Shown one piece after another: positions 1-5,944 of a stretch of DNA of 13,601 nt. Origin of the DNA: WHTB01 sp050699035 (GTDB lineage: Bacteria; Actinomycetota; Actinomycetes; Propionibacteriales; Nocardioidaceae); assembly GCA_050699035.1 (NCBI GenBank), contig JBOHDE010000099.1, positions 1 through 13,601 of the forward strand. Reading direction: 5' to 3'. Within the stretch, counting starts at the first letter, position 1; every line of letters begins with the position of its first letter. Both the position numbers and the translations under genes were made by a program. The notes under the pieces are model-generated. The model was not told where the DNA came from and searched no databases. It saw nothing but the letters and a program-made list of their open reading frames with translations.

Positions 1-888
1 ATGGCGAAGCACCGCCGCGTTGCCGAAGCCGGAGCGCGCCGCCACGGTCTCGATCGGCGCGTCGGAGCCCTCGAGCAGCCGCTCGGCCAGCACCAGGCGC
101 TGCGATGTGACCCACTGGTGCGGGGTCGTGCCGGTCTCGGCCCGGAAGCGCCGGGCGAACGTTCGCGCCGACATCGACGCCCGGCGCGCCAGCTGGGCGA
201 CCTGCAGGTCCTGGTCGAGGTGCTCCTGCATCCAGGTCAGCACCGGGGCGAGTGTGTCGGCGTCGGGCATGGACACGGGGGTCTCGACGAACTGCGCCTG
301 GCCGCCGTCACGGTGCGGTGGTACGACCATCCGGCGGGCGACGTTGACCGCGGCCCGGGCGCCGTACTCCTTGCGGATCAGGTGCAGGCAGGCGTCGAGG
401 CCGGCGGCCGAGCCGGCGCTGGTGATGATCGGGTCGTCGTCGACGTACAGGACGTCCTGGTTGACCCGCGCCTTGGGGAACCGCTCGGCCAGCTCGCTGG
501 CGAACAGCCAGTGGGTGGTGCAGTCGCGGCCGTCGAGCAGCCCGGCATCACCGAGCGCGAACGCTCCCGAGCACACCGACATGATCCTGGCGCCGCGATG
601 GTAGGCGTCGCGCAGCGCCTCGAGGACCACCACCGGCGCGCTCCGGTCACGCGGCACCGCGGGCACGGCCACCAGGTCGGCCTCGGCCAGCCGGTCGAGC
701 CCGTCGCTGACGTCGAGCGCGAACCCCATGCTGGTCGTGACGCGGCCGGGCTCGGGGGTGCAGACCGCGAAGTCGAAGGACGGGCCGCCGGTGTCGGTGC
801 GGTCGACTCCCCACGCCTCACACAGCACCCCCAGCTCGAAGGGTGCGACTCCGTCGTAGACCAGTGCGGCGACCGTCTTCAGTGACAT
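1..888 (-). CDS. GlxA-family AraC-type transcriptional regulator (3' end cut by window edge)
   Basis: Two-domain transcription factor. Residues about 5-185 form a DJ-1/PfpI (class I glutamine amidotransferase-like) sensor domain, with the Cys of the nucleophile-elbow region at C106 (MSVCSGAFALG). Residues about 215-296 are an AraC-type double helix-turn-helix (VAQLARRASMSARTFARRF, then TPHQWV and the start of the second HTH). Only 296 codons are inside the window; such regulators usually run to about 310-330 residues, so a short C-terminal piece is missing. The chosen start is ATG at 888-886. An in-frame ATG at 900-898 would add four residues (MLGA), and neither has a clear Shine-Dalgarno sequence. 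The gene is divergent from a small membrane-peptide gene across a 94-bp gap full of TGGCA half-sites, which suggests autoregulation. The family assignment is firm; the ligand and targets are unknown. Confidence 0.93.
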   Translation of the reverse strand, partial: MSLKTVAALVYDGVAPFELGVLCEAWGVDRTDTGGPSFDFAVCTPEPGRVTTSMGFALDVSDGLDRLAEADLVAVPAVPRDRSAPVVVLEALRDAYHRGARIMSVCSGAFALGDAGLLDGRDCTTHWLFASELAERFPKARVNQDVLYVDDDPIITSAGSAAGLDACLHLIRKEYGARAAVNVARRMVVPPHRDGGQAQFVETPVSMPDADTLAPVLTWMQEHLDQDLQVAQLARRASMSARTFARRFRAETGTTPHQWVTSQRLVLAERLLEGSDAPIETVAARSGFGNAAVLRH

Positions 889-982
889 GGCACCGAGCAT
901 GCCACAGTCTTGGCAGTATTTCGAGGGACTCTGGCATTTCTGCCACTAGTGGCACGATATCGAGTGAGCAATAATTACTGCC
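889..982. promoter_or_regulatory. Divergent regulatory region with five TGGCA/TGCCA half-sites
   Basis: This gap between the GlxA-type regulator and the small ORF holds TGCCA at 900-904 and 941-945 and TGGCA at 911-915, 932-936 and 950-954. The sites at 941-954 form a perfect 14-bp palindrome, TGCCACTAGTGGCA. Starts of the three right-hand sites are 9 bp apart, and the 911 and 932 sites are 21 bp apart, about two helical turns. AdpA of Streptomyces, a regulator of the same DJ-1/AraC architecture, binds TGGC-headed sites (TGGCSNGWWY), and three of the sites here match 8 of those 10 positions. That this is the regulator's own operator is inference. Confidence 0.6.
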
Positions 983-1144
983 ATGACCACAGCACTCGCC
1001 CTCATCGCCGCCGTACTGATCGCCGTGTGGTTCGCGCGCCGCTTCGCGCGAGTCCTGTCCGGTGACGGCTACGGCCACAACCACCTGCCCTACCGGCTAC
1101 GTGACTCCGACCCGTTCGACGGGCCGCAGCACTTCGCCGCCTGA
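983..1144 (+). CDS. Small single-pass membrane peptide, 53 aa, function unknown
   Basis: Short ORF with ATG at 983 and TGA at 1142-1144. Residues 3-17 (TALALIAAVLIAVWF) make one hydrophobic transmembrane segment. It is followed by a basic patch (ARRFARVLS), which suggests N-out/C-in, and a short polar tail with GDGYGHN, PYRLRDSDPFDG and a C-terminal QHFAA. The codons show the G/C third-position bias of the neighbours. An in-frame stop at 965-967 prevents an upstream extension. No Shine-Dalgarno sequence is visible, so translation may be leaderless. A strong hairpin terminator follows at 1198-1240. The tail resembles small GDGYG-containing actinobacterial peptides I recall seeing annotated as hypothetical proteins; I do not know a function. 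Being divergent from the GlxA-type regulator, it may be a target of it. Confidence 0.6.
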   Translation: MTTALALIAAVLIAVWFARRFARVLSGDGYGHNHLPYRLRDSDPFDGPQHFAA

Positions 1145-1197
1145 CCACACCCTGACCACACAGACCTCGGGGTACGACGCGGGGGAACGACAGGGGA

Positions 1198-1240
1198 ACG
1201 ACGAAGCCCCGCCCGGATGACCCGGGCGGGGCTTCGTCGT
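1198..1240. terminator. Bidirectional hairpin terminator between the small ORF and rpsA
   Basis: Perfect inverted repeat with 19-bp arms (1198-1216 and 1222-1240) and a 5-base loop (ATGAC). The stem is very GC-rich (GAAGCCCCGCCCGG). It lies after the stop of the plus-strand small gene and 22 bp beyond the rpsA stop on the minus strand, so it can end transcription both ways. No U-run follows on either strand, as is common for actinobacterial terminators. Confidence 0.85.
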
Positions 1241-1262
1241 CGCAGAAGGTCAGCCGATCAGG

Positions 1263-2750
1263 TCACTGGCCGCCGGTGAGCTTCTCCCGCAACGCCTGCA
1301 GCGCCTCGTCGGAGGCCAGCGAACCCTCGGCCTCCTCCGGAGCGGACGCCGCACTCGCCGGTGCGCTCGGCTCCGAGGAGTACGACGAGGTCGTCTCGCC
1401 GGCCTCGGCGTCGGCCTTCGCGGCGTCCTCGATCTGCTTCTTGTGGGCTTCCCAGCGCTCGTGCGCCACGGCGTACTGCTGCTCCCACAGGGCGCGTGCC
1501 TCGTCGTAGCCGTCGAGCCACTCGCCGGTCTCCGGGTCGAAGCCCTCGGGGTAGATGTAGTTGCCCTGGTCGTCGTACGACGCCGACATGCCGTACAACG
1601 TCGGGTCGAACTGGTCGTCGGTCGCGGGCGCGCTCTCGTTGGCCTGCTTGAGCGACAGCGAGATCCGGCGACGCTCGAGGTCGATGTCAATGATCTTGAC
1701 CATGACGTCGTCGTTGACCTGGACGACCTGCTCCGGGATCTCGACGTGACGCTCGGCCAGCTCGGAGATGTGCACCAGGCCCTCGATGCCCTCCTCGACC
1801 CGGACGAACGCTCCGAACGGCACCAGCTTGGTGACCTTGCCCGGGACGATCTGCCCGATCTGGTGGGTCCGGGCGAAGTGCTGCCACGGGTCTTCCTGGG
1901 TCGCCTTCAGCGACAGCGAGACGCGCTCGCGCTCCATGTCGACGTCGAGCACCTCGACGGTGACCTCGTCGCCGACCTGGACGACCTCGCTCGGGTGGTC
2001 GATGTGCTTCCAGGACAGCTCGGAGACGTGCACCAGACCGTCGACACCGCCGAGGTCGACGAACGCGCCGAAGTTGACGATCGAGGACACGACACCCTTG
2101 CGGATCTGGCCCTTCTGCAGCTGGGTGAGGAAGTTCTGCCGAACCTCGCTCTGGGTCTGCTCCAGCCAGGCACGGCGCGACAGGACCACGTTGTTGCGGT
2201 TCTTGTCGAGCTCGATGATCTTGGCCTCGAGCTCCTTGCCGACGTACGGCTGGAGGTCGCGGACCCGGCGCATCTCGACGAGCGACGCGGGCAGGAAGCC
2301 ACGCAGACCGATGTCGAGGATCAGGCCGCCCTTGACGACCTCGATGACGGTGCCGGTGACGACGCCGTCCTCTTCCTTGATCTGCTCGATCGTGCCCCAG
2401 GCGCGCTCGTACTGGGCGCGCTTCTTGGAGAGGATCAGCCGGCCTTCCTTGTCCTCCTTCTGGAGGACAAGGGCCTCGACCTTGTCGCCGACGGCTACGA
2501 CCTCGTGGGGGTCGATGTCGTGCTTGATCGACAGCTCGCGGGAGGGGATGACGCCTTCGGTCTTGTAGCCGATGTCGAGGAGCACCTCGTCACGGTCGAC
2601 CTTCACGATAGTGCCGTCGACGATGTCGCCGTCGTTGAAGTACTTGATGGTCTGGTCGATAGCGGCGAGGAAGTCTTCCTCCGAGCCGATGTCGTTGACC
2701 GCGACCTGCGGGGTCGTGCTGGCCGGAGGGGCCTCGATGCTGCTCGTCAT
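1263..2750 (-). CDS. rpsA: 30S ribosomal protein S1
   Basis: Binds mRNA and promotes its engagement with the 30S subunit. The protein has 495 residues and four S1 (OB-fold) domains: about 40-110, 126-194, 213-282 and 298-368. The third and fourth are the most canonical (NFGAFVDLGGVDGLVHVSELS and PFGAFVRVEEGIEGLVHISEL). An actinobacterial tail follows, with FDPTLYGMSASYDDQGNYIY, a Trp/Glu-rich helix and an Ala/Ser/Glu-rich end. Four domains rather than the six of E. coli S1 is normal for the phylum. The start is ATG at 2750-2748, with GGAG (complement of 2761-2764) ten bases upstream. A sigma70-like promoter lies at 2890-2919, giving a leader of about 130 nt, and a hairpin terminator sits 22 bp after the stop. 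In M. tuberculosis rpsA is followed by coaE and preceded by polA; here it is followed by the terminator, and a polA end lies about 10.8 kb upstream. Confidence 0.98.
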   Translation of the reverse strand: MTSSIEAPPASTTPQVAVNDIGSEEDFLAAIDQTIKYFNDGDIVDGTIVKVDRDEVLLDIGYKTEGVIPSRELSIKHDIDPHEVVAVGDKVEALVLQKEDKEGRLILSKKRAQYERAWGTIEQIKEEDGVVTGTVIEVVKGGLILDIGLRGFLPASLVEMRRVRDLQPYVGKELEAKIIELDKNRNNVVLSRRAWLEQTQSEVRQNFLTQLQKGQIRKGVVSSIVNFGAFVDLGGVDGLVHVSELSWKHIDHPSEVVQVGDEVTVEVLDVDMERERVSLSLKATQEDPWQHFARTHQIGQIVPGKVTKLVPFGAFVRVEEGIEGLVHISELAERHVEIPEQVVQVNDDVMVKIIDIDLERRRISLSLKQANESAPATDDQFDPTLYGMSASYDDQGNYIYPEGFDPETGEWLDGYDEARALWEQQYAVAHERWEAHKKQIEDAAKADAEAGETTSSYSSEPSAPASAASAPEEAEGSLASDEALQALREKLTGGQ

Positions 2751-2889
2751 GTAGTAGGTGCTCCGAATGATGGATGGAGTCGTGCCTGCACGCGTGAGGA
2801 CCGTTGGATCGCGGTTTGCCGTGGTGGCGACAGATTGCGAGCACGAGCCTGCTCTGTCCGAGGTCGCGCAGGCCCACAGCGCAGCGGTC

Positions 2890-2919
2890 AGTCTACGGCC
2901 GCCGCGCGATACGACGCAA
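2890..2919 (-). promoter_or_regulatory. Probable rpsA promoter
   Basis: On the minus strand, TTGCGT (2919-2914) is followed by an 18-base spacer and TAGACT (2895-2890), a good TANNNT -10 element. Transcription would start near 2883, leaving an rpsA leader of about 130 nt. The -35 lies only 11 bp past the stop of the kinase gene, so there is no room for a separate terminator; some read-through from the kinase gene into rpsA is possible. Confidence 0.6.
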
Positions 2920-2930
2920 CGCGGGCCCTG

Positions 2931-3884
2931 TCAAGCCGAACCGGTGTGACTCCGGTCGGCCCACACTGGGCGTACGCGCTCCGCGAGGAGGTCGTACGCC
3001 CGCCTGGCGACGTCGTGCTGGTCGGCGCGGCCGGCGAGCCCGACGAGTCCCCACAGGTCCGCCGCCCGGGCTCGCTCGACGAGGTCGACAGGCGCCCGCG
3101 GCGCGCGCTCGGCGTACCCCTCGACAACGCTGTCGACGAACACCGGTGAGCGCTCGAAGCGGAGCAGGTTGCCCAGATCCGTGTACGGCGACCCGGCGTG
3201 GGCGAACTCCCAGTCCAGCACGCCGGTCACGGCGCCCGTCGTCGGGTCGACGAGCAGGTTCTTCGGGTTGAAGTCGCTGTGCACGAGGCAGTGCCGCACT
3301 CCCCCGGGCTCGTCCGCGAGCAGGTCGTCGGCGTCTCGTGCCAGGGCCCGTAGACCGGCCTGGTCCTCCGCGGCCCACTCGCTCAACGGGCCGGCCGCCT
3401 GGTGCTGCTCGACCCACTCCACCAGGTCGGTATCGAACTGTCCGACGTGCAGGTCGGCGTCGGTGAACTCGCCCTTCCGCCGGAACGGGATGCCGCTCAG
3501 CCGTGCGAGCACCGCGGCGAGGTTGGCGGCGATCACCCGGGTCTGGTCGTCGTCAGCCGTCGGCAGCAGCTCGTCGAGTCGCGTGCCGGGCAACAGCTCC
3601 GACAGCACGTACGGTGGCCCGGGGTCGTCGTCGGTCGCCATCTCCGGCGTCCGAAGGTCCAGCACCCGCGGCACGGGGACGAGCCCGCGCACCAGGTCGA
3701 GCAGCGCAGCATCGATGGCCGCCCGCTCCGGCTGCCGTACGCACAGCCGGAGCACCGCCTGCTCCCCGGCAGCGCCGACCAGGAACGTCTCCCCGCTGTA
3801 GCCGCCCGCCAGCGGCACCGCCTCGGCGCCCAGCATCCCGATCACGTCGTCCGTACCCACGTGCCCATCTTGTAACGTCCGCAC
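2931..3884 (-). CDS. Aminoglycoside phosphotransferase/choline-kinase-fold kinase
   Basis: Protein-kinase-like phosphotransferase of the APH superfamily (PF01636 type), 317 residues. A Gly-rich loop lies at about 27-34 (GGYSGETF), with AVLRLCVR after it. The catalytic loop is HSDFNPKN at 202-209, with D204 as putative base and N209 binding metal. D224 in VLDWEFA is the second metal ligand. These spell the HxDxxxxN and D-x-E signatures, so it should be active, but the family phosphorylates many small molecules (aminoglycosides, macrolides, choline, sugars, homoserine) and the substrate cannot be told. The start is GTG at 3884-3882, preceded eight bases upstream by AGGAG (complement of 3893-3897), which lies inside the divergent methyltransferase gene. 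In-frame alternatives are GTG at 3860 and ATG at 3836. The rpsA promoter begins 11 bp after the stop. Confidence 0.88.
   Translation of the reverse strand: MRTLQDGHVGTDDVIGMLGAEAVPLAGGYSGETFLVGAAGEQAVLRLCVRQPERAAIDAALLDLVRGLVPVPRVLDLRTPEMATDDDPGPPYVLSELLPGTRLDELLPTADDDQTRVIAANLAAVLARLSGIPFRRKGEFTDADLHVGQFDTDLVEWVEQHQAAGPLSEWAAEDQAGLRALARDADDLLADEPGGVRHCLVHSDFNPKNLLVDPTTGAVTGVLDWEFAHAGSPYTDLGNLLRFERSPVFVDSVVEGYAERAPRAPVDLVERARAADLWGLVGLAGRADQHDVARRAYDLLAERVRPVWADRSHTGSA
3873..3878 (+). promoter_or_regulatory. Possible -10 element for a leaderless methyltransferase mRNA
   Basis: TAACGT fits TANNNT and ends seven bases before the ATG at 3886, the position expected for transcription starting at the start codon. 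No convincing -35 is seen around 3849-3855, and no Shine-Dalgarno sequence precedes the ATG. Confidence 0.35.
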
Positions 3885-3885
3885 G

Positions 3886-4686
3886 ATGAACGCTCCTCAC
3901 CGGTCGGATCGGCGCCATGTGTCGCCGGAGGAGACGGTGCGCGCCAACCGGCGCGACTGGGACCGAAGCGCCGACTGGTACCAGGACACGCATGGCGAGT
4001 TCCTCCGCGACGTCGGGTTCGTCTGGAGTCCAGAGGGCGTCGACGAGGCCGACGTCCGGCTGCTCGGTGACCTGGCCGGCCAGCGGGTGCTCGAGGTCGG
4101 CTGCGGTGCCGGCCAGTGCGCGCGCTGGCTCCGCAGCCTGGGCGCCGAGGTGGTCGGGATCGACCTGTCCTTCCGGCAGCTCCAGCACGGCCGGCGGATC
4201 GACGACGCCACTGGCATTGCTGTGCCGACCGCGTGTGCGACCGCCACCGCGCTCCCGCTCGCCGACCGCTCGTTCGACGCGGCCTGCTCGGCCTTCGGTG
4301 CGCTGCCGTTCATCGGCGACATCGAGGTCGCGCTCGGCGAGGTCGCCAGGGTGCTGAGGACCGGGGGTCGGTGGGTGTTCTCCGTGGTGCACCCCATGCG
4401 GTGGGGGTTCCCCGACGACCCGACCGAGAACGGGCTGACCATGGAGCGGCCCTACTTCGACACCCAGCCGTACGTCGAGGAGGACGACGAGGGCCGTCCG
4501 TCGTACGTCGAGCACCACCACACGATCGGCGCCTGGGTCCGCGCGCTCGTGGGGGCCGGCTTCGTGCTGGACGACATCGTCGAACCCGAGTGGCCGGAGG
4601 GTCACGACCGAGTCTGGGGTCCGTGGGGACCGGTGCGTGGACGGATGTTCCCGGGTACGGCGATCTTCGTGACCCGGCTCGGGTAG
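3886..4686 (+). CDS. Class I SAM-dependent methyltransferase
   Basis: Rossmann-fold methyltransferase of 266 residues. Motif I is VLEVGCGAGQCARWL (68-82). The acidic residue after strand 2 is D93 in VVGIDLS. LPLADRSFDAACSAFGALPF (123-142) covers the motif II/post-I region, and VARVLRTGGRWVFSVVHPMR (153-172) the strand-5 region. The N-terminal NRRDWDRSADWYQDTHGEFL (21-40) is the usual entry helix of this group. The HPMRW segment and the C-terminal EPEWPEGH and GPVRGRMFPGTAIFVTR suggest a small-molecule acceptor, but the substrate is unknown. The start at ATG 3886 is one base from the divergent kinase start. GTG 3919 and GTG 3937 are in-frame alternatives; the latter has GGAGGAG but only three bases of spacing. 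An inverted repeat at 4743-4788 follows the gene. Confidence 0.9.
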   Translation: MNAPHRSDRRHVSPEETVRANRRDWDRSADWYQDTHGEFLRDVGFVWSPEGVDEADVRLLGDLAGQRVLEVGCGAGQCARWLRSLGAEVVGIDLSFRQLQHGRRIDDATGIAVPTACATATALPLADRSFDAACSAFGALPFIGDIEVALGEVARVLRTGGRWVFSVVHPMRWGFPDDPTENGLTMERPYFDTQPYVEEDDEGRPSYVEHHHTIGAWVRALVGAGFVLDDIVEPEWPEGHDRVWGPWGPVRGRMFPGTAIFVTRLG

Positions 4687-4742
4687 CTCCGCTCCTCGAT
4701 CACAGCGGGTCGGGGCAGCATCCCGGGCTGGTCCGCCGCCAC

Positions 4743-4788
4743 GTTGTCAGACGGAATCGACCACCTGCAGTCGGAACTGTCTGACAAC
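4743..4788. repeat. Imperfect 46-bp inverted repeat between the methyltransferase and lacI
   Basis: The arms GTTGTCAGAC (4743-4752) and GTCTGACAAC (4779-4788) are exact reverse complements. On the same axis of symmetry CGAC (4758-4761) pairs with GTCG (4770-4773). The two blocks are joined by G-T, G-C and T-G pairs plus two A-A mismatches, and the loop is 8 bases. It may be the methyltransferase terminator (56 bp after its stop, no U-run) or an operator-like dyad 36 bp upstream of the lacI -35 element. The surrounding gap (4687-4824) holds nothing else recognisable. Confidence 0.6.
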
Positions 4789-4824
4789 TCGGCCGCGAGC
4801 ACCATCAGCACCAAAGCGCGGCCA

Positions 4825-4853
4825 TTGACAACGATGGACTAAACCGCTTTAGT
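4825..4853 (+). promoter_or_regulatory. lacI-operon promoter overlapped by a LacI-type operator
   Basis: A consensus -35 TTGACA (4825-4830), a 17-base spacer and -10 TTTAGT (4848-4853) place the transcription start at about 4859-4860, on the GTG of lacI. The operator CTAAACCGCTTTAG (4839-4852) is a near-perfect palindrome with one mismatched pair and a central CG. It covers the spacer and most of the -10, so a bound repressor would block polymerase. The same element in the same promoter position recurs at 13432-13460. Together these support autoregulation of the operon by its first gene. Confidence 0.82.
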
Positions 4854-4859
4854 CGACCT

Positions 4860-5909
4860 GTGCCCCCCGGTCGCAAACCCACCATCTCCGACGTCGCTCG
4901 CCGGGCGAACGTGTCCAAGGGAGCCGTCTCGTTCGCGCTGAACGACCGGCCCGGCGTGAGCGCGGCGACCAAGGCCAGGATCCTCGCCGCCGCTGCCGAA
5001 CTCGGCTGGTCGGCGAGCTCGACGGCCCGCGCACTCTCCTCGGCGAAGGCGTTCGCCGTCGGCCTGGTCGTCGCGCGCGAGCCCGAGCTGCTCGGCGCCG
5101 ACCCGTTCTTCGCGCCGTTCATCGCCGGGGTGGAGTCTGTCCTCGCACCGCGCGGCCAGGCGCTGGTGCTCCAGGTGGTCCCCGAGGGTGAGGAGGAACT
5201 GGCCAGCTACCGCCGGATCGCGGCCACGGCGCGGGCCGACGGCGTCTTCCTGACCGACCTGCGACTCGACGACCAGCGGCCCGCCCTGCTGCAGGAGCTC
5301 GGACTCGCCGGGATCGCCGTCGGCCACGCCCGCGGCGAGCGGGTTCTGCCCACCGTCGCGCTCGACGACCGGGCCGGGATCACGGCCGCCGTCGAGCATC
5401 TGGTCGCCCTCGGCCACCGACGCATCGCGCACGTCGCCGGCCCGACCCATTTCGTGCACGGCGCCGACCGCCAACAGGCCTTCGTCGACGCCGTCGACCG
5501 GGCCGGGCTGCCGACCCCGCCCTGCGTCGCCGGCGACTTCTCGGCGGCCGGCGGCGCGGCCGCGACCACCGAGCTGCTCGAGCTGCCGGAACGACCGACG
5601 GCGATCGTGTACGCCAACGACCTGATGGCGATCGCGGGTCTGCAGGTGCTGGCCGCGCGCGGCCTGTCCGTCCCCGACGACATCTCCGTGACCGGGTACG
5701 ACGACACCGAGATCGCGGCCCACCTCGCACCGCCGCTGACCACGGTCGCCACCGACGTACTCAGCTGGGGAGCCGCCGCAGCGACGTCGCTGCTCGCCCT
5801 GGTCGACGGCACCGATCCCGGCGACGTCGAGCTGCCGGCCGCAGCACTGGTCGTACGGCACAGCAGCGGCCCAGCCCCGACCACAGCCCCGACCAGACGC
5901 AGCCGATAG
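4860..5909 (+). CDS. LacI-family transcriptional repressor of the sugar-utilisation locus
   Basis: The protein has 349 residues. The N-terminal LacI HTH covers residues 8-27 (TISDVARRANVSKGAVSFAL), with NDRPGVSAATKARI continuing the domain. A hinge helix lies near 53-61 (SSTARALSS). The rest is a periplasmic-binding-protein-like effector domain with the usual landmarks: FAVGLVVA, TDLRLDDQRPALL, VALDDRAGITAAVEHLVALGHRRIAHV, AIVYANDLMAIAG and VTGYDDTEIAAHLAPPLTTV. The start codon is GTG at 4860, at the predicted transcription start, so the mRNA appears leaderless; there is no Shine-Dalgarno sequence. It is the first gene of the operon, 35 bp before the binding-protein gene. The inducer is probably the imported oligosaccharide or a breakdown product; this is inference from family and context. 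Confidence 0.95.
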   Translation: MPPGRKPTISDVARRANVSKGAVSFALNDRPGVSAATKARILAAAAELGWSASSTARALSSAKAFAVGLVVAREPELLGADPFFAPFIAGVESVLAPRGQALVLQVVPEGEEELASYRRIAATARADGVFLTDLRLDDQRPALLQELGLAGIAVGHARGERVLPTVALDDRAGITAAVEHLVALGHRRIAHVAGPTHFVHGADRQQAFVDAVDRAGLPTPPCVAGDFSAAGGAAATTELLELPERPTAIVYANDLMAIAGLQVLAARGLSVPDDISVTGYDDTEIAAHLAPPLTTVATDVLSWGAAAATSLLALVDGTDPGDVELPAAALVVRHSSGPAPTTAPTRRSR

Positions 5910-5944
5910 CACACCGCCCACCACCACGGCACGACGAGAGGACC

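Noticed and set aside
1..885. 294-codon plus-strand ORF at the left edge
   Set aside because: It is the antisense of the GlxA-type regulator, whose minus-strand translation shows clear DJ-1 and AraC motifs.
2590..2877. Leader ORF starting at GTG 2877 that overlaps the rpsA start out of frame
   Set aside because: His/Arg-rich translation without family features, no Shine-Dalgarno sequence, and two thirds of it is an rpsA shadow.
1443..3149. 568-codon plus-strand ORF opposite rpsA
   Set aside because: It mirrors rpsA codon by codon on the other strand; the Leu/Asp/Val-rich, low-complexity translation is typical of antisense frames in GC-rich genes. rpsA itself is certain.
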